A DNA stretch of 64,000 nucleotides from Streptomyces sp. 3214.6. GTDB taxonomy: Bacteria; Actinomycetota; Actinomycetes; Streptomycetales; Streptomycetaceae. The translations under genes were made by a program, and so were the position numbers. The notes under the pieces are model-generated. The model worked only from the letters and a program-made list of their open reading frames with translations, ran no database searches and was not told the DNA's origin. This document shows positions 26,495-35,189 of the stretch, piece after piece. The stretch spans positions 8,990,001-9,054,000 of the forward strand of contig NZ_LT670819.1 of NCBI RefSeq assembly GCF_900129855.1. The letters run 5' to 3'. Position 1 is the stretch's first letter, and each line of letters starts with the position of its first letter.

Positions 26495-27457
26495 ATGGCT
26501 GAAGTCCTCGTCTACGTCGACCACGTGGACGGCGCCGTCCGCAAGCCCACCCTCGAGCTGCTGACGCTGGCCCGCCGCATCGGTGAGCCGGTCGCCGTCG
26601 CGCTCGGTGCCGGTGCCGAGAACACCGCCGCCGCGCTCGCCGAGCACGGCGCGGTCAAGGTCCTCACCCACGACGCGTCGGAGTACGCCGACTACCTTGT
26701 CGTGCCGAAGGTCGACGCCCTGCAGGCCGCCGTCGCCGCCGTCTCCCCGGCCGCCGTCCTGGTCCCGTCCTCCGCGGAGGGCAAGGAGATCGCCGCGCGT
26801 CTGGCACTGCGCATCGGTTCCGGCATCATCACCGACGCCGTCGACCTCGAGGCCGGCGACGAGGGCCCGGTGGCCACCCAGTCGGTGTTCGCCGCGTCCT
26901 TCACCACCAAGTCCCGTGTCGCCAAGGGCACGCCGGTCATCACCGTCAAGCCGAACTCCGCCGCCGTGGAGGCCGCTCCGGCCGCCGGCGCGGTCGAGGC
27001 CCTGACGGTGTCCTTCTCCGACAAGGCGACCGGCACCAAGGTCACCGGCCGCACGGCCCGTGAGTCGACCGGGCGTCCGGAGCTGACCGAGGCCGCGATC
27101 GTGGTCTCCGGCGGCCGGGGCGTCAACGGCGCGGAGAACTTCGCGATCATCGAGGCCCTCGCCGACTCCCTCGGCGCGGCCGTCGGCGCCTCCCGCGCCG
27201 CCGTCGACGCCGGCTGGTACCCGCACACCAACCAGGTCGGCCAGACCGGCAAGAGCGTCTCGCCGCAGCTGTACATCGCCAACGGCATCTCCGGCGCCAT
27301 CCAGCACCGCGCCGGCATGCAGACCTCGAAGACCATCGTGGCCGTCAACAAGGACGCCGAGGCCCCGATCTTCGACCTCGTCGACTACGGCGTCGTCGGT
27401 GACCTCTTCGACGTCGTCCCGCAGCTCACCGAGGAGATCAACACCCGCAAGGGCTGA
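26495..27457 (+). CDS. etfA: Electron transfer flavoprotein subunit alpha
   Basis: A 320-residue ETF alpha chain. The C-terminal FAD domain is well conserved: VVSGGRGVNGAENFAIIEAL, AVGASRAAVDAGWYP, QVGQTGKSVSPQLYIANGIS and AIQHRAGMQTSKTIVAVNKD. The ATG at 26495 has AGGAG eight bases upstream. It forms an operon with etfB and ends at a strong hairpin terminator. Confidence 0.97.
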   Translation: MAEVLVYVDHVDGAVRKPTLELLTLARRIGEPVAVALGAGAENTAAALAEHGAVKVLTHDASEYADYLVVPKVDALQAAVAAVSPAAVLVPSSAEGKEIAARLALRIGSGIITDAVDLEAGDEGPVATQSVFAASFTTKSRVAKGTPVITVKPNSAAVEAAPAAGAVEALTVSFSDKATGTKVTGRTARESTGRPELTEAAIVVSGGRGVNGAENFAIIEALADSLGAAVGASRAAVDAGWYPHTNQVGQTGKSVSPQLYIANGISGAIQHRAGMQTSKTIVAVNKDAEAPIFDLVDYGVVGDLFDVVPQLTEEINTRKG

Positions 27458-27484
27458 TCCCTCGACAGTCGCACGACTGTACGG

Positions 27485-27523
27485 GGCCCCCGTGATCGCG
27501 CAGGCGCGCTGGTCACGGGGGCC
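27485..27523. terminator. Hairpin terminator between ETF operon and convergent EEP gene
   Basis: GGCCCCCGTGA (27485-27495) and its exact complement TCACGGGGGCC (27513-27523) form an 11-bp GC-rich stem with a 17-base loop. It sits between convergent stops at 27457 and 27529 and probably serves both. There is no T-run, as is usual in Streptomyces. Confidence 0.85.
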
Positions 27524-27528
27524 TCGGC

Positions 27529-28449
27529 TCATCCCAGGGTCAAGGAGGCCTGCACGGGCAGATGGTCGCTCGGGTACTGGCCGTCCGCGGTGTAGGTGTC
27601 GGTCCACTCCCGGTGGACCGTGACGCCCGGCGTGGCCAGGATCCAGTCGATGCGGTCCCCGCCCGGCGTGAGCGCCTTGTACCCGTGGAACGTCGCATAC
27701 GCCCCGCCACGCGCGCGTGCCGTGTCCCACGTGTCGACCAGACCGGCGCCCAGCAGCGTGTCGTAGACCGGATTGGCGTGGGCGACGACGTTGAAGTCGC
27801 CGGTCAGCAGCAGTGGCAGGGAGCGGTCGAGCCGGGCGATCCGCTTGGCGATCAGGTCGGCGGAGCGCACGCGGGCGTACTGGCTGGCGTTGTCGAGGTG
27901 GGTGTTGAGGAGGTAGAACTCCCGCCCCCGCGCCCACAGATCACGGAAGCGGACCCAGGTGACCAGGCGGGGGTGGGCGCCGCCCCAGGTGTTGGAGCCG
28001 CGTACCTCCGGCGTGGCGGAGAGCCAGAAGTGCGCGTACTCCGCCGGGGCGAGCCGGCGCTTGTCGTAGAAGACGGCCATCACCTCCTCGTCGCCGCCGC
28101 GGGTGGTGCCGATCCAGTCGTAGTGCGGCCCGAGATCGGCCTCGATGTCCCGCAACTGCGGCGGTTGGCCCTCCTGGGTGCCGATGACGTGCGGGGCCGC
28201 CCGGCGTAACAGCGTGCGCATCACCGGGCGTCGGTCCGCCCAGCTGTTGGGCTCCTCGTCGGACGCGTAGCGGAGGTTGAACGTCATGACTTCCAGCGGC
28301 GGCACGGGCGTGGGGCGGAGCGGCGCCGGTGACGCGTTCTCGCGCCGGGCGGCGGAGGCTCCTGCCACGCCGAGCAGGGGGAGGGCCGCCAGGGTGGCCA
28401 CCATCGTTCTCAGTCCCGCCCGCCGGGTCGGTCCACTGTCGCCCGTCAT
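27529..28449 (-). CDS. Secreted endonuclease/exonuclease/phosphatase family protein
   Basis: A 306-residue exported enzyme; the N-terminus has RRAGLRTMVATLAALPLLGVAG and an ASA-type cleavage site, compatible with Tat or Sec. EEP motifs: VMTFNLRYASDEEPNSW, VIGTQEGQPPQ (metal Glu), LLNTHLDN, LLLTGDFNV, DRIDWILA and PSDHLPV (catalytic His). It resembles bacterial secreted sphingomyelinase- or nuclease-like hydrolases. The ATG at 28449 has GGGGGGA upstream. It diverges from the DUF6986 gene. Confidence 0.9.
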   Translation of the reverse strand: MTGDSGPTRRAGLRTMVATLAALPLLGVAGASAARRENASPAPLRPTPVPPLEVMTFNLRYASDEEPNSWADRRPVMRTLLRRAAPHVIGTQEGQPPQLRDIEADLGPHYDWIGTTRGGDEEVMAVFYDKRRLAPAEYAHFWLSATPEVRGSNTWGGAHPRLVTWVRFRDLWARGREFYLLNTHLDNASQYARVRSADLIAKRIARLDRSLPLLLTGDFNVVAHANPVYDTLLGAGLVDTWDTARARGGAYATFHGYKALTPGGDRIDWILATPGVTVHREWTDTYTADGQYPSDHLPVQASLTLG

Positions 28450-28633
28450 GTGTCCCCCCTCGTCCCGTGAGCAAGGATGAAGGGGTGAACCGTTGTGCGG
28501 AAGGGGGCCTAGGCACGGTGGTGAACGCGAGGGGACCATGGCGTGGACAGGGTGTTGACCTGCCGGAAGATCCCCGGATAACTTCGTTCTGCGGATTGTT
28601 TATTCCGTAGAGTGGAAAACTGGAGGGTGTGGG

Positions 28634-29938
28634 ATGGGCCAGGGACAGCAGGAGACGGTGACGACGAGTCTCGCGGGCGCCGTCAGTGAGGAGATCAGCG
28701 CCTCCCTCGCCCCGGTCGACGCCGAACTCGACCGCCGCTACCCCGGAGACCCCGGCAGCCGCCAGCCCGTGCACACCGTCTACGTCCCCGGTGACGCCTT
28801 CGACGCCGACACGATCCGCTCGTGGGGCGACCGGGCCCTCGCCGCCCTCGACGAACACGCACCCGACGCCGCCTCCTTCGCCGCCTGCCTAGGTCTGTCC
28901 GACGCGCTCGCCGAGCCCGTGTACGCGCGCGTGCGCGCCAAACTGGAGCGTGAGCCCATCGAAGACCTGCGCGTCGACTTCGAGGACGGCTACGGGCCCC
29001 GCCCGGACGCCGAGGAGGACGAGACGGCCGCCCGGGCGGCCCGCCTGATCGCCGAGGCGTACGCCAAAGGCACCGCGGCCCCGTACATGGGCATCCGCAT
29101 GAAGTGCATGGAGGCCGCCGTACGCGACCGGGGCATCCGCACCCTCGACGTCTTCCTCAGCGGACTGATGGAGGCCGGCGGCCTGCCCGACGGCCTGGTC
29201 CTCACCCTCCCGAAGGTGACGTACCCCGAGCAGGTCACCGCCATGGTCCGGCTGCTGGAGGCCTTCGAGGAGGCGCGCGGGCTCGAACCCGGGCGGCTCG
29301 GCTTCGAGATCCAGATCGAGACCAGCCAGTCCATCCTCGCCACCGACGGCACCGCGACGGTCGCCCGCATGATCCAGGCGGCCGAAGGCCGCGCCACCGG
29401 CCTGCACTACGGCACCTTCGACTACAGCGCCTGCCTCGGTGTCTCCGCCGCCTACCAGGCCAGCGACCATCCGGCCGCCGACCACGCCAAGGCGGTCATG
29501 CAGGTCGCGGCGGCCGGCACCGGGGTGCGCGTCTCGGACGGCTCCACCAATGTGCTGCCGGTCGGCCCGACCGAGAACGTCCACGACGCCTGGCGCCTGC
29601 ACTACGGCCTCACCCGCCGCGCCCTCGCCCGCGCCTACTACCAGGGCTGGGACATGCACCCCGGCCACATCCCCACCCGCTACGCGGCCGTCTTCGCCTT
29701 CTACCGCGAGGGCTTCGCCCAGGCCGCCGAACGGCTGTCCCGGTACGCCAGCCGGGCCGGCGGCGACGTGATGGACGAGCCGGCCACCGCCAAGGCCCTC
29801 AGCGGCTATCTGCTGCGCGGCCTGGACTGCGGCGCCCTCGACCTCGCCGAGGTGACCGACGCGACCGGGCTGACCCGGGCCGCGCTCGAGGGCTTCGCGG
29901 CCCCGCGCCGCGGCGATCTGACGGCGTCCGCCCAGTAG
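28634..29938 (+). CDS. DUF6986 family HpcH/HpaI-like aldolase/citrate lyase superfamily protein
   Basis: A 434-residue protein with a PEP/pyruvate TIM-barrel layout like the citrate lyase beta and HpcH/HpaI aldolases: LRVDFEDGYGPRPDAEEDE gives the acidic metal site, TLPKVTYPEQV follows, then GFEIQIETSQSIL and ATGLHYGTFDYSA. Its substrate is unknown; C-C bond cleavage or formation with a 2-oxo acid is likely. The ATG at 28634 has GGAGG about eight bases upstream. The sequence TTCC-N7-GGAA upstream could be a weak operator. Confidence 0.85.
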   Translation: MGQGQQETVTTSLAGAVSEEISASLAPVDAELDRRYPGDPGSRQPVHTVYVPGDAFDADTIRSWGDRALAALDEHAPDAASFAACLGLSDALAEPVYARVRAKLEREPIEDLRVDFEDGYGPRPDAEEDETAARAARLIAEAYAKGTAAPYMGIRMKCMEAAVRDRGIRTLDVFLSGLMEAGGLPDGLVLTLPKVTYPEQVTAMVRLLEAFEEARGLEPGRLGFEIQIETSQSILATDGTATVARMIQAAEGRATGLHYGTFDYSACLGVSAAYQASDHPAADHAKAVMQVAAAGTGVRVSDGSTNVLPVGPTENVHDAWRLHYGLTRRALARAYYQGWDMHPGHIPTRYAAVFAFYREGFAQAAERLSRYASRAGGDVMDEPATAKALSGYLLRGLDCGALDLAEVTDATGLTRAALEGFAAPRRGDLTASAQ

Positions 29939-30014
29939 CGCGCCACGGGCTCGAGCGCGCGAAGGCCGACGGCCGGCCGGGACGCCCCGAGCGGCCGCCG
30001 GCCGTCACACGGGA

Positions 30015-30404
30015 CTACTGCGCGGGGAAGGTGTACGGGGTCGTGATGATCTCCATCCCGTGCCCCGAGGGATCCATGAAGTACACGCCCCGACCGCCGT
30101 GGTTGTGGTTGATCTTGCCGGGCTGCTTGCCGTGCGGATCCGCGAAGTACGGGATCCCGCCCTGCTTGATCCGGTCGAAGGCCGCGTCGAACTCCTCGTC
30201 CGAGACGAGGAACGCGTAGTGCTGCATGACGATGGACTCCGCCGGGATGGTGGCGAAGTCCAGGGTGACCTTGTTGCTCGTCTCGACCGGGACGAACGGG
30301 CCCCACTCGGACCCGACTTCGAGTCCCAGGATGTGGGCGAGGAACTCGGCGGACTCCCGGTTGTCACGGGAATGGACGATGGTGTGATTCAGCTCGACTG
30401 ACAT
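30015..30404 (-). CDS. VOC family extradiol dioxygenase-like protein
   Basis: A 129-residue single VOC domain: LNHTIVHSRDNRESAEFLA supplies the first metal His, QHYAFLVSDEEF the next and GRGVYFMDPSGHGMEIITTP the Glu. This fits an iron- or manganese-dependent dioxygenase or lyase, but the substrate is unknown. The ATG at 30404 has GGAGG ten bases upstream. It converges with the DUF6986 gene. Confidence 0.88.
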   Translation of the reverse strand: MSVELNHTIVHSRDNRESAEFLAHILGLEVGSEWGPFVPVETSNKVTLDFATIPAESIVMQHYAFLVSDEEFDAAFDRIKQGGIPYFADPHGKQPGKINHNHGGRGVYFMDPSGHGMEIITTPYTFPAQ

Positions 30405-30490
30405 GTGTGGAATGCCTCCGTAAGGCAAACTCACGGGCGCCTCCATGCCTCACCCGGACGGTGACCGACACGCGATGCCGTCTGATCATC

Positions 30491-31243
30491 CTAACGGATG
30501 TGCAGATGCTCCAGGCCGGAAGCGATCACCATCTTCTCTTCCGCGAACAGCCGGGTACCTCGCTCGCACAGCCGCGCGTCGGCCCGCGCCCGAGCGCAGA
30601 ACTCCTCCGGAGTCACCCCGAAAAGCAGTCGCAACGCCGCTGAGCCTGCGAGAAGTTCGGTGATCAGGGCGCGTTGCCCGGGATGACTGCGCGGAGCGCC
30701 GGCGCCGTTGTGCAGCACCCCGTGATGATTCACGTACGCGAACGCATCGAGGAGTGCCTCGCCGTTCTCCAGCTCGACCCGGAACCCCGGCGCGGGCAGC
30801 AGGACCCGGTCGTAGTGCGGCTCCGTCGCGTCGAGCATGGCGAGTTGCTCCGCGTCCAGCCAGATGACGAACAACTCCCGTGTCGTACCAGGGACATTGA
30901 CCGGGGACGCGGACACGTACCCGAGCGGGCTGACGTGGGCCGAGACGCCCACGTCGAGGCCCGTCACGCGCGTCTTCACCATCGGGACGGGCGAGACGAT
31001 CCCGAACTCGGCCATTTTGTGGCGCAGTTGGGCGGGGCTGGCGTTGGAGCCGACGGCCACGACGGGAGTGCGGCCGGGATGTGTCAGCCGGTCCAGCGGC
31101 AGCAGCCTGTCCCCGTCGAGGAGCCCGGTCCTGGCCGGCCGGGCGCCGGGATAGCTCAGCGGATGGTCGCGCGGCGCGACGGCCAGGCCCAGCGCCTCCA
31201 GCGTGCCGTGCTCCGGCGTGCGGTACTCGTCGCGGGCGTCCAC
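30491..31243 (-). CDS. Gamma-glutamylcyclotransferase-fold-like protein, unknown function
   Basis: A 250-residue protein. VVAVGSNASPAQLRHKM resembles the YGSN substrate loop of gamma-glutamylcyclotransferase-fold proteins, and YVSASPVNVPGTTRELFVIWLDAEQLAMLDATE fits the later strands of that fold. The function is not established. The GTG at 31243 follows the LacI stop by seven bases with TGAGG upstream, so it is probably cotranscribed with the LacI regulator. Confidence 0.65.
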   Translation of the reverse strand: MDARDEYRTPEHGTLEALGLAVAPRDHPLSYPGARPARTGLLDGDRLLPLDRLTHPGRTPVVAVGSNASPAQLRHKMAEFGIVSPVPMVKTRVTGLDVGVSAHVSPLGYVSASPVNVPGTTRELFVIWLDAEQLAMLDATEPHYDRVLLPAPGFRVELENGEALLDAFAYVNHHGVLHNGAGAPRSHPGQRALITELLAGSAALRLLFGVTPEEFCARARADARLCERGTRLFAEEKMVIASGLEHLHIR

Positions 31244-31250
31244 AGGAGCC

Positions 31251-32288
31251 TCAGTCCGCCGGCGGCAGCTCGCCCGAGCCGCGGGCGACGAGCCGGGTCG
31301 GCAGTTCGATGCGCTCGGGCGCGATCAAGGTGCCGTCCAGCTGCCGGAACAGCCGGTCGGCGGCGGTGCGGCCGAGGGCGGCCGCGTCCTGGGCGATCAC
31401 CGTGACTCCCGGCTGGAGCAGGTCGGCGAGCTCCAGGTCGTCGAAGGCCACCAGGGCGACCCGACGGGTCCGCTCGGCGAGCACCCGGATCACGGTGACC
31501 GTCACCCGGTTGTTGCCCGAGAAGATCGCCGTCACGGGCGCGGGGCCGGACAGCATCTCCTCGGCCGCCCGGCGCACCCGCAGCGGCTCGGTGGCGCCCA
31601 GCGACATCCACGCGTCCTCGATGGGTATCCCCGCGTCCTCCATCGCCACCCGGTAGCCCCGCAGGCGCTCCGCGGCGGTGTGGATGCGCGGCATGTCGCC
31701 GATGAAGCCGATCCGGCGGTGCCCATGTGACACGAGATGGGCCACACCCTCGCGGGCGCCGCCGAAGTTGTCCGACAGGACGCAGTCGGCGTCGATCCGG
31801 CCGGCCGGCCGGTCGACGAAGACCGTGGCGACGCCCGCCTTGATCTCGGGCTCCAGGTACCGGTGGTCGTCACCGGCGGGGATCACCACCAGGCCGTCCA
31901 CCCGACGCGCGCACAGCGCCAGCGCCAACTCCTGCTCACGGTCGGGGTCCTCGGCGCTGGAGCCGTTGATGAGCAGGGCGCCGTGGGCCCGGGCCACCTC
32001 CTCCACCGCGCGGCTGAGGGGCCCGTAGAACGGGTCGGCGAGGTCCTCCAGGACCAGGCCGATGCTGGCCGTACGGCCCTTGCGCAGCACCCGGGCGCTG
32101 TCGTTGCGGCGGAAGCCCAGCGCGTCGATGGCCTCCTGGACACGCCGTTCGGTCTCGGACGTCACCCCGGGCTCGCCGTTCACCACGCGCGAGACCGTCT
32201 TGAGGCCGACTCCGGCGCGAGCGGCGACGTCCTTCATGGTGGGACGGTTGCCGTAACGGCTCTCGGGGCGGCGCTGCGTCTCGGGCAC
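31251..32288 (-). CDS. LacI family transcriptional regulator
   Basis: A 345-residue sugar-type repressor. The HTH with hinge is MKDVAARAGVGLKTVSRVVN, followed by a periplasmic-binding-protein-like domain (about 80-340) that senses a small molecule. The GTG at 32288 has AGGAC about 10 bases upstream; the ATG at 32237 lacks a ribosome site. It diverges from a ROK kinase, and a perfect palindrome lies in the shared region, so it probably controls both itself and the kinase. Confidence 0.92.
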   Translation of the reverse strand: MPETQRRPESRYGNRPTMKDVAARAGVGLKTVSRVVNGEPGVTSETERRVQEAIDALGFRRNDSARVLRKGRTASIGLVLEDLADPFYGPLSRAVEEVARAHGALLINGSSAEDPDREQELALALCARRVDGLVVIPAGDDHRYLEPEIKAGVATVFVDRPAGRIDADCVLSDNFGGAREGVAHLVSHGHRRIGFIGDMPRIHTAAERLRGYRVAMEDAGIPIEDAWMSLGATEPLRVRRAAEEMLSGPAPVTAIFSGNNRVTVTVIRVLAERTRRVALVAFDDLELADLLQPGVTVIAQDAAALGRTAADRLFRQLDGTLIAPERIELPTRLVARGSGELPPAD

Positions 32289-32424
32289 GATGCTGGGTCC
32301 TGTCCTGTCGTCCCCGGGAGGCCGGCCCTGCCCGCCGACCACACGCCGTGTGCACGAAGTGTTGCGTACGGGATGCGCGAGGCCCAGGGGTTGTATGAGG
32401 ATGTGGCCTCGAGCATAGAGCCTG

Positions 32425-32456
32425 GACAACGTTGTCAGGTGCAGGGGACACTGTCC
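32425..32456. promoter_or_regulatory. LacI-type operator between lacI-like and ROK genes
   Basis: GACAACGTTGTC (32425-32436) is a perfect 12-bp palindrome with the central CG typical of LacI-family sites. A second symmetric element, GGACA-C-TGTCC (32446-32456), follows. They lie 137 bp from the LacI start and about 80-110 bp from the ROK start, well placed for control of both. Confidence 0.8.
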
Positions 32457-32535
32457 ACCGCAATCTCCGGCCCGCGTCCCCCCACCGCTGGACCGGCCAG
32501 CCCTTTTCCATGGTGGACCGGGAGAAACCAGACTG

Positions 32536-33480
32536 ATGCACACCGACCTCGTGGCCGCGCTCGACATCGGCGGCACCAAGATCGCCGGAGCGCTGGTGGA
32601 CGGCGACGGCACGATCCTGGCCCGCGCGCAGCGCCCCACGCCCGCACAGGAGAACGGCGACACCGTGATGCGGGCCGTCGAGGAGGTGCTGGGGGAGCTG
32701 ACCGTGTCGCCGCTGTGGGCGCGCGCGCACGCCGTCGGCATCGGCAGCGCAGGCCCGGTGGACGCCTCCGCGGGCACGGTCAGCCCGGTGAACGTGCCGG
32801 GCTGGCGGGACTATCCGCTGGTCGAGAGGGTCCGGGCCGCGACCGGGAACCTTCCGGTCGAGCTGATCGGCGACGGTGTGGCGATCACGGCGGCCGAACA
32901 CTGGCAGGGCGCCGCCCGCGGCCATGACAACGCGCTGTGCATGGTGGTCTCCACCGGCGTCGGCGGTGGCCTGGTGCTGGGCGGCCGGCTGCACCCCGGT
33001 CCCACCGGCAATGCGGGGCACATCGGGCACATCAGCGTCGACCTCGACGGCGACGCGTGTCCGTGCGGTGCGCGCGGCTGTGTGGAGCGCATCGCGAGTG
33101 GCCCCAACATCGCCCGCCGGGCCCTGGAGAACGGCTGGCTGCCCGGCCCCGACGGCGACACCTCCGCGGCCGCGGTGGCCGCGGCGGCCCGGGCGGGCGA
33201 CCCGGTCGCCCTGGCCTCGTTCGAGCGGGCCGCCCAGGCCCTGGCCGCCGGCATCGCGGCCACCGCGACCCTCGTCGAGATCGACATCGCGGTGATCGGC
33301 GGAGGCGTAGGCAAGGCGGGCGAGGTGCTCTTCGCGCCCCTGCGCCGGGCCCTGCGCGACTACGCGACCCTCTCCTTCGTCCAGCACCTGACGGTGACGC
33401 CCGCGCAGATGGGCACGGACGCGGGCCTGGTGGGGGCGGCGGCGGCCGCCCTGACGAGGAGAACCGCGGCGGGCGTCTGA
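32536..33480 (+). CDS. ROK family sugar kinase
   Basis: A 314-residue ROK protein. The ATP site is AALDIGGTKIAGALVDGDG, the sugar site GHISVDLDG with the preceding GNAGHIGH, and the zinc motif CPCGARGCVE is complete. There is no N-terminal HTH, so it is a kinase (glucokinase-like) rather than a ROK repressor. The ATG at 32536 has GGGAG upstream. Expression is probably set by the divergent LacI regulator. Confidence 0.93.
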   Translation: MHTDLVAALDIGGTKIAGALVDGDGTILARAQRPTPAQENGDTVMRAVEEVLGELTVSPLWARAHAVGIGSAGPVDASAGTVSPVNVPGWRDYPLVERVRAATGNLPVELIGDGVAITAAEHWQGAARGHDNALCMVVSTGVGGGLVLGGRLHPGPTGNAGHIGHISVDLDGDACPCGARGCVERIASGPNIARRALENGWLPGPDGDTSAAAVAAAARAGDPVALASFERAAQALAAGIAATATLVEIDIAVIGGGVGKAGEVLFAPLRRALRDYATLSFVQHLTVTPAQMGTDAGLVGAAAAALTRRTAAGV

Positions 33481-33788
33481 CACACCACAGCAGGAACGTT
33501 CCGGCCCGTGGGGATGCTGTGGGGCTCGGTCTGTCGGCGCGGGGTGGGGGCCGGTGGTCGGCGGGGCGGGCTGTGAGGTCGGGCTGTCGGCCCGGCACCC
33601 GGCCGCGGCCGGTGTGGGGAGCGACCGGTCGTTGTCGGCTGGGGGACGCTGTGAGGCTCGACGCGCCGACGTGCCTGCTGGCCTGACGGCGTGGGCCCGG
33701 TGGCCGGCGGGGGCGGGTGTGAGGTCGTGCCGTTGTGTCCGGCACCCGGCCGCGGTCGGGTGCCTGGAGTGATGGGGCGGGGGTGGTC
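33481..33788. other. G-rich intergenic region with degenerate direct repeats
   Basis: The 308 bases hold no convincing gene. TGTGAGG recurs three times about 70-78 bp apart (33572, 33650, 33718), and a 17-bp CCGGCACCCGGCCGCGG repeats exactly at 33592-33608 and 33739-33755. It looks like decayed tandem duplication. It separates two convergent genes (ROK and ADP-ribosylglycohydrolase). Confidence 0.6.
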
Positions 33789-34724
33789 TCAGGCGACGGT
33801 CGGCCGGGTTGCGGCGAGGGGGTCCCAGCCGCTTCGGGCAGGGATGTCCTCGCAGGCCTGGCGCCAGGCGGTCGGGACAGCGCCGGTTCCGGTGCGGGCG
33901 GCGACCACGCCTCCCACGATGGCGCAGGTCGTGTCGCGGTCGCCCCAGCCGCTCACGGTCTGCCACAGGGCCTCGGGCAGGTCGTTCAGATGCCCGGCGG
34001 CGGACCAGAGGGCGAACGGCACCGTGTCCGGGGCCGAGATCAGCGTCCCCGAGCCCAGCACGGACGCCGCATGGCGCACCGACGTGTGCTCGGGCAGGTT
34101 CGCCGCCACCCGCAGTCCGGAGCGGACGTCGCCGTCCGGCACCTGCGCGGCGACCTCCCGCAGGAAGGCCGCACGCACCGGGGCGTCCGTGTCCGCGCAG
34201 GCGGCGGCCAGCGCGGCGGCGACCGCCACGGCCACCGCGCCCGCGACCGCCTCCGGATGGGCATGGGTGACCAGCGCGGACACCCGGGCCTGCTCGCGGG
34301 CCGCGGCCAGGTCGCCGTGGAACCAGGCCCCGAGCGGGGCGACCCGCATCGCCGCGCCGTTGCCGTAGGAACCCTGTCCGCCGAACTGCCCCGTCGTCAC
34401 CGCCCGCCAGTCCTCGCCCTCGGCGACGCGCCGCAGCACACCGTGCATGGACGGCCCGTACTTGCGGCCCGGGTCGCGGCCGTACTCGGCGGCGAACTCC
34501 CGCGCAAGGTCGTCCGGACGGACCTCCCCGTGCGCCGTCAGGTGGGCGAACAGCACGAACGCCATCGCCGAGTCGTCCGTCCACAGCCAGGGCGCCGGAC
34601 GCGGCTCCCGGGCCGCCCACAGCGCCTCGGCGGGTTCGTCGGAGCGGGTGAACCAGCTGTCGCCGAAGGCGTCGCCCAGGACGAGCCCGTCCAGACTGGC
34701 GTGGGCGTGCTGCGGACCGCTCAT
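33789..34724 (-). CDS. ADP-ribosylglycohydrolase family protein
   Basis: A 311-residue DraG-type enzyme that removes ADP-ribose from modified protein or nucleoside targets. Metal-site motifs are GDAFGDSW near residue 18, WTDDSAMAFVL near 48, GSYGNGAAMRVAPLGAW near 118 and SGWGDRDTTCAIVGG near 260. The ATG at 34724 has AGGAG eight bases upstream. No ADP-ribosyltransferase is seen next to it. Confidence 0.93.
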   Translation of the reverse strand: MSGPQHAHASLDGLVLGDAFGDSWFTRSDEPAEALWAAREPRPAPWLWTDDSAMAFVLFAHLTAHGEVRPDDLAREFAAEYGRDPGRKYGPSMHGVLRRVAEGEDWRAVTTGQFGGQGSYGNGAAMRVAPLGAWFHGDLAAAREQARVSALVTHAHPEAVAGAVAVAVAAALAAACADTDAPVRAAFLREVAAQVPDGDVRSGLRVAANLPEHTSVRHAASVLGSGTLISAPDTVPFALWSAAGHLNDLPEALWQTVSGWGDRDTTCAIVGGVVAARTGTGAVPTAWRQACEDIPARSGWDPLAATRPTVA

Positions 34725-34842
34725 GGCAAGGCTCCTCGGAAACGTCTGCGATCACGGCATTCTCACCGGGGACCGGTGCGCCGCGCGAACGAATTGCCGG
34801 GTCACGCGTGACTCCGCGCCCGTCCGCGCAGTTGATCCGCGC

Positions 34843-35040
34843 ATGAAGAAGCGCAGCATGCTCGCCATCGCCTCCCTCGCCACCGGCTTCGTCGTCGCGG
34901 CGATCACCCCCTCGCACGGCCTGGGCGCCGAGGACCTCGGCGGACTGAACGTCGGCGACACCCTCGGCACGCTCGATCACACCATCATCGCCAGCGACAG
35001 CCTGGCCCTCGACGACGACGCCCTGGGGCAGAGCGGCTGA
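34843..35040 (+). CDS. Small secreted protein of unknown function
   Basis: A 65-residue protein with basic N-terminus (MKKRSM), a hydrophobic core (LAIASLATGFVVAAITPS) and a short acidic mature part DTLGTLDHTIIASDSLALDDD. This suggests export with a mature peptide of about 40 residues. There is no cysteine. No good ribosome site precedes the ATG. A strong terminator follows directly. Confidence 0.7.
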   Translation: MKKRSMLAIASLATGFVVAAITPSHGLGAEDLGGLNVGDTLGTLDHTIIASDSLALDDDALGQSG

Positions 35041-35063
35041 CGGACCGGGCAGTAGGCACGAAG

Positions 35064-35105
35064 CCGTGGCGCCGGACCCCATCGGGAGGGGTACCGGCGC
35101 CACGG
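35064..35105 (+). terminator. Hairpin terminator after the small secreted protein
   Basis: CCGTGGCGCCGG (35064-35075) pairs exactly with CCGGCGCCACGG (35094-35105), a 12-bp GC-rich stem with an 18-base loop, starting 23 bases after the stop. A short T-containing run (CGTTTGTG) follows. Confidence 0.88.
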
Positions 35106-35189
35106 CGTTTGTGCGCCCTCAACGCGAACTGGTTTCCGTGGCAGGGTGGAGCGGGCAAGCCTCAGGGGGCCAACAGAAGAGGGGGAACC

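Noticed and set aside
30407..30505. Second leader-peptide-like small frame
   Set aside because: It lacks the HxDLxR core and clustered Cys, and overlaps the start region of the opposite VOC gene.
31936..35103. A very long minus-strand open frame of more than 1,000 codons
   Set aside because: It crosses the LacI, ROK and ADP-ribosylglycohydrolase genes in the wrong frame, has low-complexity Arg/Gly/Ala composition and no domain; it is a by-product of high G+C content.
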